Below are positions 51,573-58,538 of a stretch of DNA of 64,000 nt, in pieces. The stretch is taken from the NCBI RefSeq assembly GCF_004136635.1, contig NZ_NOIU01000004.1, forward strand, positions 62,001-126,000, read 5' to 3'. The stretch comes from Rothia halotolerans. GTDB taxonomy: Bacteria; Actinomycetota; Actinomycetes; Actinomycetales; Micrococcaceae. Position 1 is the stretch's first letter. Every line of letters begins with the position of its first letter. Both the position numbers and the translations under genes were made by a program. The notes under the pieces are model-generated. The model was not told the DNA's origin, made no database searches, and saw only the letters and a program-made list of their open reading frames with translations.

Positions 51573-51578
51573 ATCCTA
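51573..51578 (-). promoter_or_regulatory. -10 element 6 nt before the CPBP-like gene
   Basis: TAGGAT on the minus strand, six bases from the ATG; leaderless-type spacing. Confidence 0.5.
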
Positions 51579-51600
51579 GGGGCGGGCCCGGCCCTGGGAA

Positions 51601-51643
51601 CGGACGACGCCGCCGCGGCGCGGGGCCGCGGCGGCGTCGTCCG
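51601..51643 (-). terminator. terminator of the sugar porter gene, perfect 19-bp stem
   Basis: The arms 51601-51619 and 51625-51643 (starting CGGACGACGC) close on GCGGG, 43 nt past the stop of the transporter gene and before the CPBP-like promoter. Confidence 0.8.
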
Positions 51644-51686
51644 GAGAGGGCGTCGTCTGGGACGGATCGCGCCGACCCGGGAGGGG

Positions 51687-53153
51687 TCAGCGCAGGAAGC
51701 GCCGCGCCTTGCGCTTCTTCACCGCGTAGATCGCGCCGGTGCTGACGTCCTCCTCGAGGGTCTCGAGGGAGACGCCGCGGGTCTCCGGGACCTGGGTGAT
51801 CACGAAGACCAGGGCCAGGACCCCGACCCCGGCGAAGAGGAAGAACGCCCCCGTGATGCCGATGCCCGCGATGATCGAGGGGAAGTACAGGGCCAGCAGG
51901 GCGTTGGTGGTCCAGCCGAAGAACACCGAGACGCCGATGCCCACCCCGCGCATGTGCAGCGGGAAGATCTCGGCCAGCCAGACCCACACGGCGACGTTGA
52001 GGAAGGTCTGCATGGACATCACGAACGCGACGATCAGGAACAGCAGCACGAAGGGCCGGGCGGCGTTGCCCACCGGCAGCAGGATCGAGGCCGCGCCGAT
52101 CAGCAGGTGGCACGTGGTGGTCAGGGACAGGCCGATGGTGAAGGTCTTGCGGCGGTCCACCCGGTCCATCATGTACAGGGCGATGAACCCGCCGAGCACC
52201 GCGACGATGCCCGGGGCGATGTTGGCGATCAGGGCGGCGTTGGCCTCGAAGCCGGACTCGATGAGCACGACCTGGCCGTAGTACATGATGGAGTTGATGC
52301 CCGTCAGCTGCTGGGCCATGGCCACGCCGATGCCCACCAGCAGCACGCGCAGCAGCCACTTGTTGGTCAGGATGGCGCCCAGGCCGACCTTCTGCTCCTC
52401 TTCCTCCTCCTCGGCGACCTGCTCCACCTCGCCGAGCTCGGCGATCGCCCGCTCCTCGGGGCGGACGGTCTTGAGCACCTCGAGGGCCTTCTCGCGCCGG
52501 CCCTTCTCCACCAGCCAGCGGGGCGACTCGGGCATGCGCAGCATCCCGAAGAACAGGCAGATGGCGGGGATCGCGCAGATCGCGAACATGAAGCGCCAGA
52601 CGCCGTCGATGTGGCCGAAGACGTTGCCGATGATGGCGTTGATGACGAAGGCGGAGAGCTGCCCGATGACGATGGCGACCTCGTTGCGCCCGGTGATGGA
52701 CCCGCGGATCTCGTACGGGGCGAGCTCGGCGAGGAAGACCGGGACCACGGTGGATGCCCCGCCCACGGCCAGCCCGAGCAGGATGCGCCCGGTGACCAGG
52801 ATGCCGACGCCGGGGGTGAAGACCACGAAGAGGGTGCCGACGAAGAAGAGGATCGCGAGGATGATGATCGTGGACCGCCGGCCGATGCCGTCGGAGACCC
52901 GACCGCCGAACAGGGCGCCGAAGGCGGCGGCGAAGACCAGGGAGCTGGTGACCACGCCTTCGGTGAAGGGGGTCAGGCCGAGCTCTTCGGTCATGGGGCG
53001 CAGGGCGCCGTTGATGACGCCGGTGTCGTAGCCAAAGAGCAGTCCGCCGAAGCAGGCGACCACGGAGATCAGCCCGAGGCGTTTGCGGTAGGGGCCTGCG
53101 ACCAGGGGCGGGAGGTCGGAGGTGGCGGGGCCTGTGGAATGCGGGTCGGCCAT
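51687..53153 (-). CDS. MFS sugar porter
   Basis: A 488-residue, 12-helix transporter of the sugar porter family. Signatures are GYDTGVINGAL in helix 1, DGIGRRST, PESPRWLVEKGR after helix 6, QQLTGINSIMYYG in helix 7, DRVDRRKT and the C-terminal VPETRG. An acidic run sits in the central cytoplasmic loop. The pattern fits proton-coupled uptake of a hexose or myo-inositol; the sugar cannot be fixed. The start at 53153 follows AAGGAG. Its promoter overlaps an inverted repeat, so it is probably regulated. Confidence 0.93.
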   Translation of the reverse strand: MADPHSTGPATSDLPPLVAGPYRKRLGLISVVACFGGLLFGYDTGVINGALRPMTEELGLTPFTEGVVTSSLVFAAAFGALFGGRVSDGIGRRSTIIILAILFFVGTLFVVFTPGVGILVTGRILLGLAVGGASTVVPVFLAELAPYEIRGSITGRNEVAIVIGQLSAFVINAIIGNVFGHIDGVWRFMFAICAIPAICLFFGMLRMPESPRWLVEKGRREKALEVLKTVRPEERAIAELGEVEQVAEEEEEEQKVGLGAILTNKWLLRVLLVGIGVAMAQQLTGINSIMYYGQVVLIESGFEANAALIANIAPGIVAVLGGFIALYMMDRVDRRKTFTIGLSLTTTCHLLIGAASILLPVGNAARPFVLLFLIVAFVMSMQTFLNVAVWVWLAEIFPLHMRGVGIGVSVFFGWTTNALLALYFPSIIAGIGITGAFFLFAGVGVLALVFVITQVPETRGVSLETLEEDVSTGAIYAVKKRKARRFLR

Positions 53154-53207
53154 GGGGAGGACTCCTTTGTCTGTGGGCCCGACGGGGACCCAGGGCAGCC
53201 TTTGTGC

Positions 53208-53241
53208 GTATGACCATACATTTATGTGACGCAGGCTACAA
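53208..53241 (-). promoter_or_regulatory. promoter of the sugar porter gene with overlapping operator
   Basis: On the minus strand TTGTAG (-35, 53241 to 53236) and TATGGT (-10, 53218 to 53213) are 17 bp apart. The inverted repeat GTATG-AC-CATAC (53208-53219) covers the -10, a position suited to repression by an unknown regulator. Confidence 0.6.
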
Positions 53242-53250
53242 GACCGGTCG

Positions 53251-53274
53251 GAAAAAACTTGGACCGGTCCAAGT
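53251..53274 (-). terminator. intrinsic terminator of the XRE regulator gene
   Basis: The perfect 18-bp palindrome 53257-53274 (ACTTGGA-CCGG-TCCAAGT) is followed on the minus strand by TTTTTTCC. It lies 78 nt past the regulator's stop. It could also serve as an operator for the sugar porter gene downstream. Confidence 0.65.
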
Positions 53275-53352
53275 GGGAGGGCTCCCGAAAGCGTCGACGC
53301 GCAGAGGTGGCTCCATGGCCTCCGGCGAGCCGGGCCGGGGAGGCAGGAGGGG

Positions 53353-53649
53353 CTACGAGGCCAAGCGGTCCGGCGTGCCGGCCCCACCCGGCGCGGCCCC
53401 CTCCGCGCCCCGGCTGATCCGGTCCCACACGTCGTCGAGCGAGAGGCCGAGGACCTGCGCGATCGCTGCGACGGTGGGGAAGGCGGGGGTCGCCACCCGG
53501 CCCGACTCGATCTTCCGGAGGGTCTCCGGAGAGACGTCCGCGGCGAGGGCGACGTCGAGCATCGAGCGCTCGCCCCGGGCGCGGCGCAGCAGGGCGCCGA
53601 GGAGCTGTCCGCGCTCGACCTCCGCGGGGGTGAGCGGCAATCTGACCAT
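53353..53649 (-). CDS. XRE-family helix-turn-helix regulator
   Basis: A 98-residue protein that is essentially one Cro/C1-type HTH domain (residues 10-75): GALLRRARGERSMLDVALAADVSPETLRKIESG, then TPAFPTVAAIAQVLGLSLDDV. No ligand domain is present. The ATG has TATCAT six bases upstream, another leaderless layout. It is divergent from methionine aminopeptidase, and direct repeats in the space between are its likely operators. Confidence 0.85.
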   Translation of the reverse strand: MVRLPLTPAEVERGQLLGALLRRARGERSMLDVALAADVSPETLRKIESGRVATPAFPTVAAIAQVLGLSLDDVWDRISRGAEGAAPGGAGTPDRLAS

Positions 53650-53655
53650 GACCCC

Positions 53656-53661
53656 ATGATA
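53656..53661 (-). promoter_or_regulatory. -10 element 6 nt before the XRE gene
   Basis: TATCAT on the minus strand, six bases from the ATG, directly beside the direct repeats. Confidence 0.45.
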
Positions 53662-53663
53662 GT

Positions 53664-53688
53664 GCCGGTATAGTATGGCCGGTATAGT
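53664..53688. promoter_or_regulatory. direct repeats between the XRE and map genes, likely operators
   Basis: GCCGGTATAGT occurs at 53664-53674 and 53678-53688, a 14-bp period. Each copy contains TATAGT, a possible -10 for the map gene. A factor bound here would control both divergent genes; the XRE protein is the natural candidate. Confidence 0.55.
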
Positions 53689-53713
53689 TATTGGAAAAAG
53701 TGGAGGACGCTGC

Positions 53714-54496
53714 ATGATCGAGATCCTGAACGCCGGCGAGCTGGAGCGGGCCCGGGCGGCGGGCGCCCTGGTCGCGGACATCCTGCAGGCCGTCCGGGAG
53801 CGCAGCCGGGCGGGCACCAACCTGCTGGAGATCGACCGCTGGGCCGAGGAGATGATCCGCGAGGCCGGGGCGCAGTCCTGCTACGTCGACTACGCGCCGT
53901 CCTTCGGCCGAGGTCCCTTCGGCCATTACATCTGCACGGCGGTCAACGACGCCGTCCTCCACGGCCTCCCCCGCGACTGCGCGCTGGCGGACGGCGACCT
54001 GCTGACGCTCGACCTCGCGGTGCTCCTGGACGGCATCGCGGCGGACTCCGCCGTCAGCTTCACCGTGGGTGCCTCGGACCGCCTGGGCGACGCCGCGATG
54101 ATCTCCGCCACCGAGCGCGCCCTGCGCACCGGGATCGAGGCCGCCGTCCCCGGCGCCCGCATCGGCGACCTCTCCCACGCCATCGGCGAGGTCCTCGGCG
54201 AGGCCGGGTACCCGGTCAACACCGAGTTCGGCGGCCATGGCATCGGCTCCACGATGCACCAGGACCCGCACGTGCCGAACGCGGGGAGGCCCGGCCGCGG
54301 GTACCGGCTGCGCCCCGGCCTCCTGCTGGCCCTGGAGCCGTGGGTCATGGCGGACACGGCCGAGCTCGTCACGGACGCCGACGGCTGGACGCTGCGCAGC
54401 GCCACGGGCTGCCGCGCCGCGCACAGCGAGCACACGATCGCCATCACCGAGGAGGGGGCCGAGGTCCTCACCCTGCCGCGCGCGCAGCGGATATGA
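53714..54496 (+). CDS. map: methionine aminopeptidase, type I
   Basis: A 260-residue pita-bread metalloprotease that removes N-terminal Met from nascent proteins. Metal ligands are visible: Asp in LTLDLAVLLDG and ADSAVSF, His in GGHGIGSTMHQDP, Glu in LALEPWVM and Glu in HSEHTIAI. ATG 53714 follows GGAGG. The first conserved His lies in HGLPRDCALADGD. It is divergent from a small XRE regulator rather than in the usual ribosomal or adk context, so it is probably an extra, regulated copy. Confidence 0.93.
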   Translation: MIEILNAGELERARAAGALVADILQAVRERSRAGTNLLEIDRWAEEMIREAGAQSCYVDYAPSFGRGPFGHYICTAVNDAVLHGLPRDCALADGDLLTLDLAVLLDGIAADSAVSFTVGASDRLGDAAMISATERALRTGIEAAVPGARIGDLSHAIGEVLGEAGYPVNTEFGGHGIGSTMHQDPHVPNAGRPGRGYRLRPGLLLALEPWVMADTAELVTDADGWTLRSATGCRAAHSEHTIAITEEGAEVLTLPRAQRI

Positions 54497-54529
54497 GGGC
54501 GGGCATCCTCTAACGGCCCCGCCGCCGTA

Positions 54530-54550
54530 CCCTGCCGCGCTCGCGGCGGG
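54530..54550 (+). terminator. small hairpin after map
   Basis: GCCGCG-CT-CGCGGC, extended by CCC/GGG after a bulged T. It lies 34 nt past the map stop. Confidence 0.4.
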
Positions 54551-54591
54551 GGTGGGGGGACGGTGTCGCCCTCACCCGGCCCCCGCGCGGA

Positions 54592-54597
54592 TAGGAT
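54592..54597 (+). promoter_or_regulatory. candidate -10 element of the histidine phosphatase gene
   Basis: TAGGAT, 70 bp before the ATG at 54667. No clear -35 is seen. Confidence 0.35.
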
Positions 54598-54666
54598 GAG
54601 GGTTCGCCCCGAGGGGATCGTCCGCCCCGGGGACCCACGCCGTTCGAGGGAGATGACACCGATTCC

Positions 54667-55326
54667 ATGCGCGTCCTGATGATCCGACACGGACAGACCC
54701 CATCCAACGTCCAGGGCCTGCTCGACGCCGGCTGCCCCGGCCCCGGCCTGACCCGGCTGGGCGAGCGGCAGGCCGCCGCGATCCCGGGCGTCGTCGCCCG
54801 CCGGGAGTTCGGGGCCATCGTGGTCTCGACGCTGATCCGCACCTCCCTGACGGCCCGGCCGCTCTCCCGGGACCGCGGCCTCGAGCCGGTGGTCCTGGAG
54901 GGCCTGCGGGAGATCGAGGCCGGGGACCTGGAGATGTCCTCGGACCCGATGGCGCACCAGGAGTACCTCAGCACGGCCTTCGCCTGGGCTGGCGGCGACC
55001 TGCGGCGGCACCTGCCTGGCGCGTCGGACGGGCGGGCCTTCCTGGACCGCTTCGACGCCGCGATGGCCCAGGTGGCCGCCTTGGGCCTGGAGAGCGTGGC
55101 GCTCTTCTCACACGGCGCGGCGCTGCGGACCTGGACGGCCGCGCGGGTGCACGGCGTCGACGTCGGAGAGATGGAGCGCGTCCCGCTGGCCAACACGGGG
55201 TCCTTCGACGTGGAGGGCGATCCGGACTCGGGGTGGCGGCTGATCAGCTGGTCCGCGGACCCCCTCGGCGGCAAGGAGCTCGCCGCGGTGGCGGCCGAGG
55301 ATCCCACCGGGGAATCGATGGACTGA
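54667..55326 (+). CDS. histidine phosphatase family protein (phosphoglycerate mutase-like)
   Basis: A 219-residue branch-1 histidine phosphatase. The RHG motif is at residues 7-9 (LMIRHGQTPSN), a conserved Arg lies in STLIRTSLTARPL, the acid in REIEAGDLE and the second His in LFSHGAALRTW. Broad phosphatase or mutase roles are known in the family, so the substrate is not predictable. A TetR gene follows after 190 bp. Confidence 0.88.
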   Translation: MRVLMIRHGQTPSNVQGLLDAGCPGPGLTRLGERQAAAIPGVVARREFGAIVVSTLIRTSLTARPLSRDRGLEPVVLEGLREIEAGDLEMSSDPMAHQEYLSTAFAWAGGDLRRHLPGASDGRAFLDRFDAAMAQVAALGLESVALFSHGAALRTWTAARVHGVDVGEMERVPLANTGSFDVEGDPDSGWRLISWSADPLGGKELAAVAAEDPTGESMD

Positions 55327-55333
55327 CCCTAAA

Positions 55334-55349
55334 GGTGATCTGCATCACA
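55334..55349. promoter_or_regulatory. CRP/GlxR-type site upstream of the TetR gene
   Basis: GGTGATCTGCATCACA fits TGTGA-N6-TCACA with one mismatch. CRP-family (GlxR in corynebacteria) proteins bind such sites. It lies just past the phosphatase gene and about 170 bp before the TetR start. Confidence 0.45.
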
Positions 55350-55350
55350 T

Positions 55351-55366
55351 ACGTATAGGTGTACGT
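55351..55366. promoter_or_regulatory. inverted repeat, candidate TetR operator
   Basis: ACGTA-TAGGTG-TACGT lies two bases after the CRP-type site. Its size and symmetry suit a TetR dimer, and autoregulation is inferred from the position. Confidence 0.35.
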
Positions 55367-55516
55367 GCCGGTACTTTTCCGTTCCGATTCACTGGGGGCA
55401 ACCCGACGTGATCGGGGGCATATGCCGCTGGCATTCCGCGGAAGGCCCGGGCGCTCCCATCGGTCGAGACGTCTCGGGAGTGCGTGCCGCGCTCCATGAC
55501 CTGAGGAGCGGAAACG

Positions 55517-56128
55517 TTGGACACCACACGAGTTCCGGAGGATTCGCAGCGGACGCGGATCATCTACCAGGCCCGGCGGTACTTCGCGCAGCACGGCTAC
55601 CACCAAGCGACCATGGACGACCTGGCACGCGCCTGCTCGCTGTCCAAGCCGATGATCTACCGGCACTTCGACGGCAAGTACGAGCTGTACGCCGCGGTGG
55701 TCGAGGACTCCATCCAGGAGCTCCAGGCGAGGGTCAGGCCGGTGCTGCGCGGGCGGATGGACCTGCCCCACACCATCCGGCGCCTCGTGGAGGAGTTCGT
55801 GGTGCTCCTGATGCACCGTCCGGAGATCCACACCATCATCTTCGCCTCGGACATGCGCGGAGACGACCTGATCCGGGCCAAGCTGGAGGGGCTGCACCGC
55901 TCGCTGGTGGATCCGCTGGCCTCGATCCTGGTGGGGCACGCCCCGCCCGGGGACGAGGCTTCGCTGACCCTGCGGGCGGAGGCGATCGTCGGGACCGTCT
56001 GGGCCGGCGCCAGGATGATCGCTCGGACCCCCTCGGCGGAGGAGCAGGAGTCGCTGCGGCGGATCATCCACGAGACCGTCTGGGAGGGCGCCTTCGCCGA
56101 CCGCCGGGAGCCGGATCACCTCTGCTGA
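55517..56128 (+). CDS. TetR/AcrR-family transcriptional regulator
   Basis: A 203-residue regulator. The N-terminal HTH (about residues 12-55) reads RTRIIYQARRYFAQHGYHQATMDDLARACSLSKPMIYRHF, typical of the family. The C-terminal domain is all-helical and binds an unknown ligand. The start is TTG 55517 with GAGGAG upstream. Two possible regulatory sites lie in the 190-bp upstream region. No obvious efflux target is adjacent. Confidence 0.9.
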   Translation: MDTTRVPEDSQRTRIIYQARRYFAQHGYHQATMDDLARACSLSKPMIYRHFDGKYELYAAVVEDSIQELQARVRPVLRGRMDLPHTIRRLVEEFVVLLMHRPEIHTIIFASDMRGDDLIRAKLEGLHRSLVDPLASILVGHAPPGDEASLTLRAEAIVGTVWAGARMIARTPSAEEQESLRRIIHETVWEGAFADRREPDHLC

Positions 56129-56242
56129 GGCGGGCGACGCCGGGCCTCGGTCCCCGGTGCGGGGCAGCGGCTCATCAATCCCGACAGGCGTGGACGCCGG
56201 CCGGGCCTCCCGCCGTGCCCTCCCGGGTGGCATACTCGTCGC

Positions 56243-56842
56243 ATGGCCACCCGGACCGCAGTGATCCACCTGTTCCACGGCGTCGAGGAGCTCGACGCCG
56301 TGGGCCCCTGGGACGTCCTCGCCCACTGGACCCAGCGCCACCCGGAGGACGGCTGGCGCGTCCTCACCGCGTCCTCCTCGGGGGAGGAGGTCGCCGCGGC
56401 CAAGGGCCTGCGGATGCGGCCGGACGGCGTGCTCGCGGAGCATCCCGCCCCGGACCTGTTCCTGGAGCCCGGCGGCCGCGGCTCGCGCCCCCTGTGCGCC
56501 GATCGAGAGCACCTGGGCTACGTGCGCGGGGCCGCGGCCTCCGGCGCGCTGATGACCAGCGTGTGCACCGGCTCCCTGGTCTACGCGGCCGCGGGGATCC
56601 TCCGCGGGCGGCCCGCCACCACGCACCACCTCGCCTACGGCGAGCTGGCCGCGCAGGATGCGAGCGTCGTCGTCCGCAGCGGGGAGCGCTGGGTGGACGA
56701 CGGCGACGTCGTCACCTCCGCCGGGGTCTCGGCGGGGATCGACATGGCCCTGTACCTCGTCGGCCGCCTGGCCGGGGCGGAGCGGGCCCTCGAGGTCCAG
56801 CGGGCCATCCAGTACGACCCCGCGCCGCCCGTCTGGGGATGA
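56243..56842 (+). CDS. DJ-1/PfpI-family protein
   Basis: A 199-residue class I glutamine amidotransferase-like protein. The nucleophile elbow SVCTGSLVYAAAGILRGRPATTHH has the family Cys followed by Thr-Gly and then the His pair. The pattern resembles isonitrile hydratase and ThiJ-like members, which detoxify small molecules, but the substrate is unknown. A weak hexamer CATACT lies six bases before the ATG. Convergent with purU, separated by a strong hairpin. Confidence 0.87.
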   Translation: MATRTAVIHLFHGVEELDAVGPWDVLAHWTQRHPEDGWRVLTASSSGEEVAAAKGLRMRPDGVLAEHPAPDLFLEPGGRGSRPLCADREHLGYVRGAAASGALMTSVCTGSLVYAAAGILRGRPATTHHLAYGELAAQDASVVVRSGERWVDDGDVVTSAGVSAGIDMALYLVGRLAGAERALEVQRAIQYDPAPPVWG

Positions 56843-56854
56843 GCGCCCAGGGCA

Positions 56855-56896
56855 CGGGAACGGGCGGGACACCCCAGGGTGCCCCGCCCGTTCCCG
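56855..56896. terminator. bidirectional hairpin between the PfpI gene and purU
   Basis: A 14-bp stem (56855-56868 with 56883-56896, starting CGGGAACGGG) continues, after one mismatch, as CACCC/GGGTG around CA. It sits between converging genes. Confidence 0.8.
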
Positions 56897-56920
56897 TCGA
56901 GCCTGGTCAGCTCCGCCGGC

Positions 56921-57817
56921 TCAGCGCAGGATGACCGTGCGGATCCCATCCACGAAGACCCGCGACTCGCAGTGCAGCTTCACCGCGTCGGCGAGGGCCT
57001 TGCACTCGGAGTCCCGCCCCGTCGCCGCGAGGTCCTCCGGGCCGAAGGCGTGGTCGACCTGCATGACCTGCTGGCTGATGATCGGACCCTCGTCGAGCTC
57101 GTCGTTGACGTAGTGGGCCGTGGCGCCGATGGTCTTGACCCCGCGGTCGAAGGCCTGGTGGTAGGGCTTGGCCCCCTTGAAGGAGGGGAGGAAAGAGTGG
57201 TGGATGTTGATGGCCCGCCCGGAGAGCTCCGAGGCGAGCTCGTCGGAGAGGATCTGCATGTAGCGGGCCAGGATGACCAGCTCGACGTCGTACTCCTCCA
57301 CGAGCTCGAGCAGCCGACCCTCCGCGGCCCTCTTGTCCTGCTTGTCCACGGGCACGTGGTAGTACGGGATGCCGTGCCACTCGATCAGCTCCCGGTGGTC
57401 CGGGTGGTTGGAGACCACCGCGGCGATCTCGATGGGCAGCGAGCCCACCCGGGACCGGTACAGCAGGTCGTTGAGGCAGTGGTCCGACTTCGAGACCATG
57501 ATCAGGACCCGCCGGCGGGCCCCGTGGGGGGTCAGCGCCCACTCGGCGTCCAGGCCCTCGCTGAGGCCGGAGAGGTGCTCGCGGAGGGTCTCCTCCACGG
57601 CCTCGGGGGAGTCCCCCGAGACGGAGAAGTGCATCCGGAGGAAGTAGCGGTCGCTCCTGGGGTCGTCGAACTGCTTGAGCTCGATGATGTTCCCCTCGAA
57701 CTCCGCCAGCAGCCCGGTCAGGGCGTGGAGCAGGCCGGGGCGCTGGGCGCAGGCGAAGTTCAGGACGTACTGGTGGGTCGTCTCCACGGGGGCCTCCACG
57801 GTGGTCGGCTGGGTCAT
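56921..57817 (-). CDS. purU: formyltetrahydrofolate deformylase
   Basis: A 298-residue enzyme that hydrolyses 10-formyl-tetrahydrofolate to formate and free tetrahydrofolate. An ACT domain (about residues 14-95) is followed by the formyltransferase-like domain with NIHHSFLPSFKGAKPYHQA, GATAHYV and DEGPIISQ. GAGGAGAAC precedes the ATG. It lies 67 bp after soxG on the same strand. PurU is regularly joined to sox genes, where it recycles the C1 units released from sarcosine. Confidence 0.96.
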   Translation of the reverse strand: MTQPTTVEAPVETTHQYVLNFACAQRPGLLHALTGLLAEFEGNIIELKQFDDPRSDRYFLRMHFSVSGDSPEAVEETLREHLSGLSEGLDAEWALTPHGARRRVLIMVSKSDHCLNDLLYRSRVGSLPIEIAAVVSNHPDHRELIEWHGIPYYHVPVDKQDKRAAEGRLLELVEEYDVELVILARYMQILSDELASELSGRAINIHHSFLPSFKGAKPYHQAFDRGVKTIGATAHYVNDELDEGPIISQQVMQVDHAFGPEDLAATGRDSECKALADAVKLHCESRVFVDGIRTVILR

Positions 57818-57884
57818 GATGGGGTTCTCCTCGTCTGGGATCGGCGGTCGAGTCGGTGCGCGCCGGGAGGGCGCGTCCGCGTCG

Positions 57885-58538
57885 TCACTCGACCTCCGGC
57901 TGCTGGTACTCCCGCATGGAGTCGATGAGCCAGCGGGCCATGTACTCGGCGAAGGAGGAGCGGGGGTAGATGCGGTAGGAGTCCTCCGCGCTGCGGTGCA
58001 GGATGACCTGGACGGGCCCGAGGGCGGTCGAGGCCACCGCTCCCACCGGGAGCTGGCGGGGGTGCACGTCCACGTGGCAGCCCTTCTCGAGGACGTCCCG
58101 GGCCATGGGGCCGCTGAGCTGCAGGAGGGTGCGGTTCCCGGAGAGGTCCACCACCTGCCCCGGCAGTCCCTCGAGCGCCCGCTCGGCCTCCGCGGCCTCG
58201 CCGGGCGCCTGCCGCCTGGACGCGTCCACGACCAGGAACTCGTCCGGCGAGAGCCACAGGGCGTGGAGGCCCTCGGCGTCGCCGGTGCTCTCCCCGCTGC
58301 TGCGCGGCAGGACGACGCCGAGCGCCCGCTCCACGGCCTCGGCCCCCGGCGTGCCGGGCTCGGCCCGGACGCCGATCTGGGGGCGGAACGGGACCTCCTC
58401 GAGCCGGACGCCGCGCTCGCCCGTCACGCTCGCCTGCGCCATCTCCTCGGCCAGGTGGGCGGCGGGGGAGACGCGCAGCTCGTCGAGGCCGGCGACCCCG
58501 CTGGTGTTTCGTTCCTCGGTGGCGGTGTGCTCAGCCAT
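57885..58538 (-). CDS. soxG: sarcosine oxidase subunit gamma
   Basis: A 217-residue subunit of heterotetrameric sarcosine oxidase, related in fold to the aminomethyltransferase domain. [28 protein letters not shown] and [17 protein letters not shown] are recognisable. The ATG overlaps the soxA stop by 8 bp; a GTG one codon upstream is also possible. It helps assemble the complex with SoxA, SoxB and SoxD. Confidence 0.93.
   Translation of the reverse strand: MAEHTATEERNTSGVAGLDELRVSPAAHLAEEMAQASVTGERGVRLEEVPFRPQIGVRAEPGTPGAEAVERALGVVLPRSSGESTGDAEGLHALWLSPDEFLVVDASRRQAPGEAAEAERALEGLPGQVVDLSGNRTLLQLSGPMARDVLEKGCHVDVHPRQLPVGAVASTALGPVQVILHRSAEDSYRIYPRSSFAEYMARWLIDSMREYQQPEVE

Noticed and set aside
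48420-53213. A 1597-codon plus-strand open frame over phnV, the ALDH, CPBP-like and sugar porter genes
   Set aside because: It overlaps four genes with clear family motifs and shows no domain of its own.
57818-57884. Glycine riboswitch before purU
   Set aside because: The 67-bp gap is too short and lacks recognisable aptamer features; any such element would more likely lie before glyA, outside the window.
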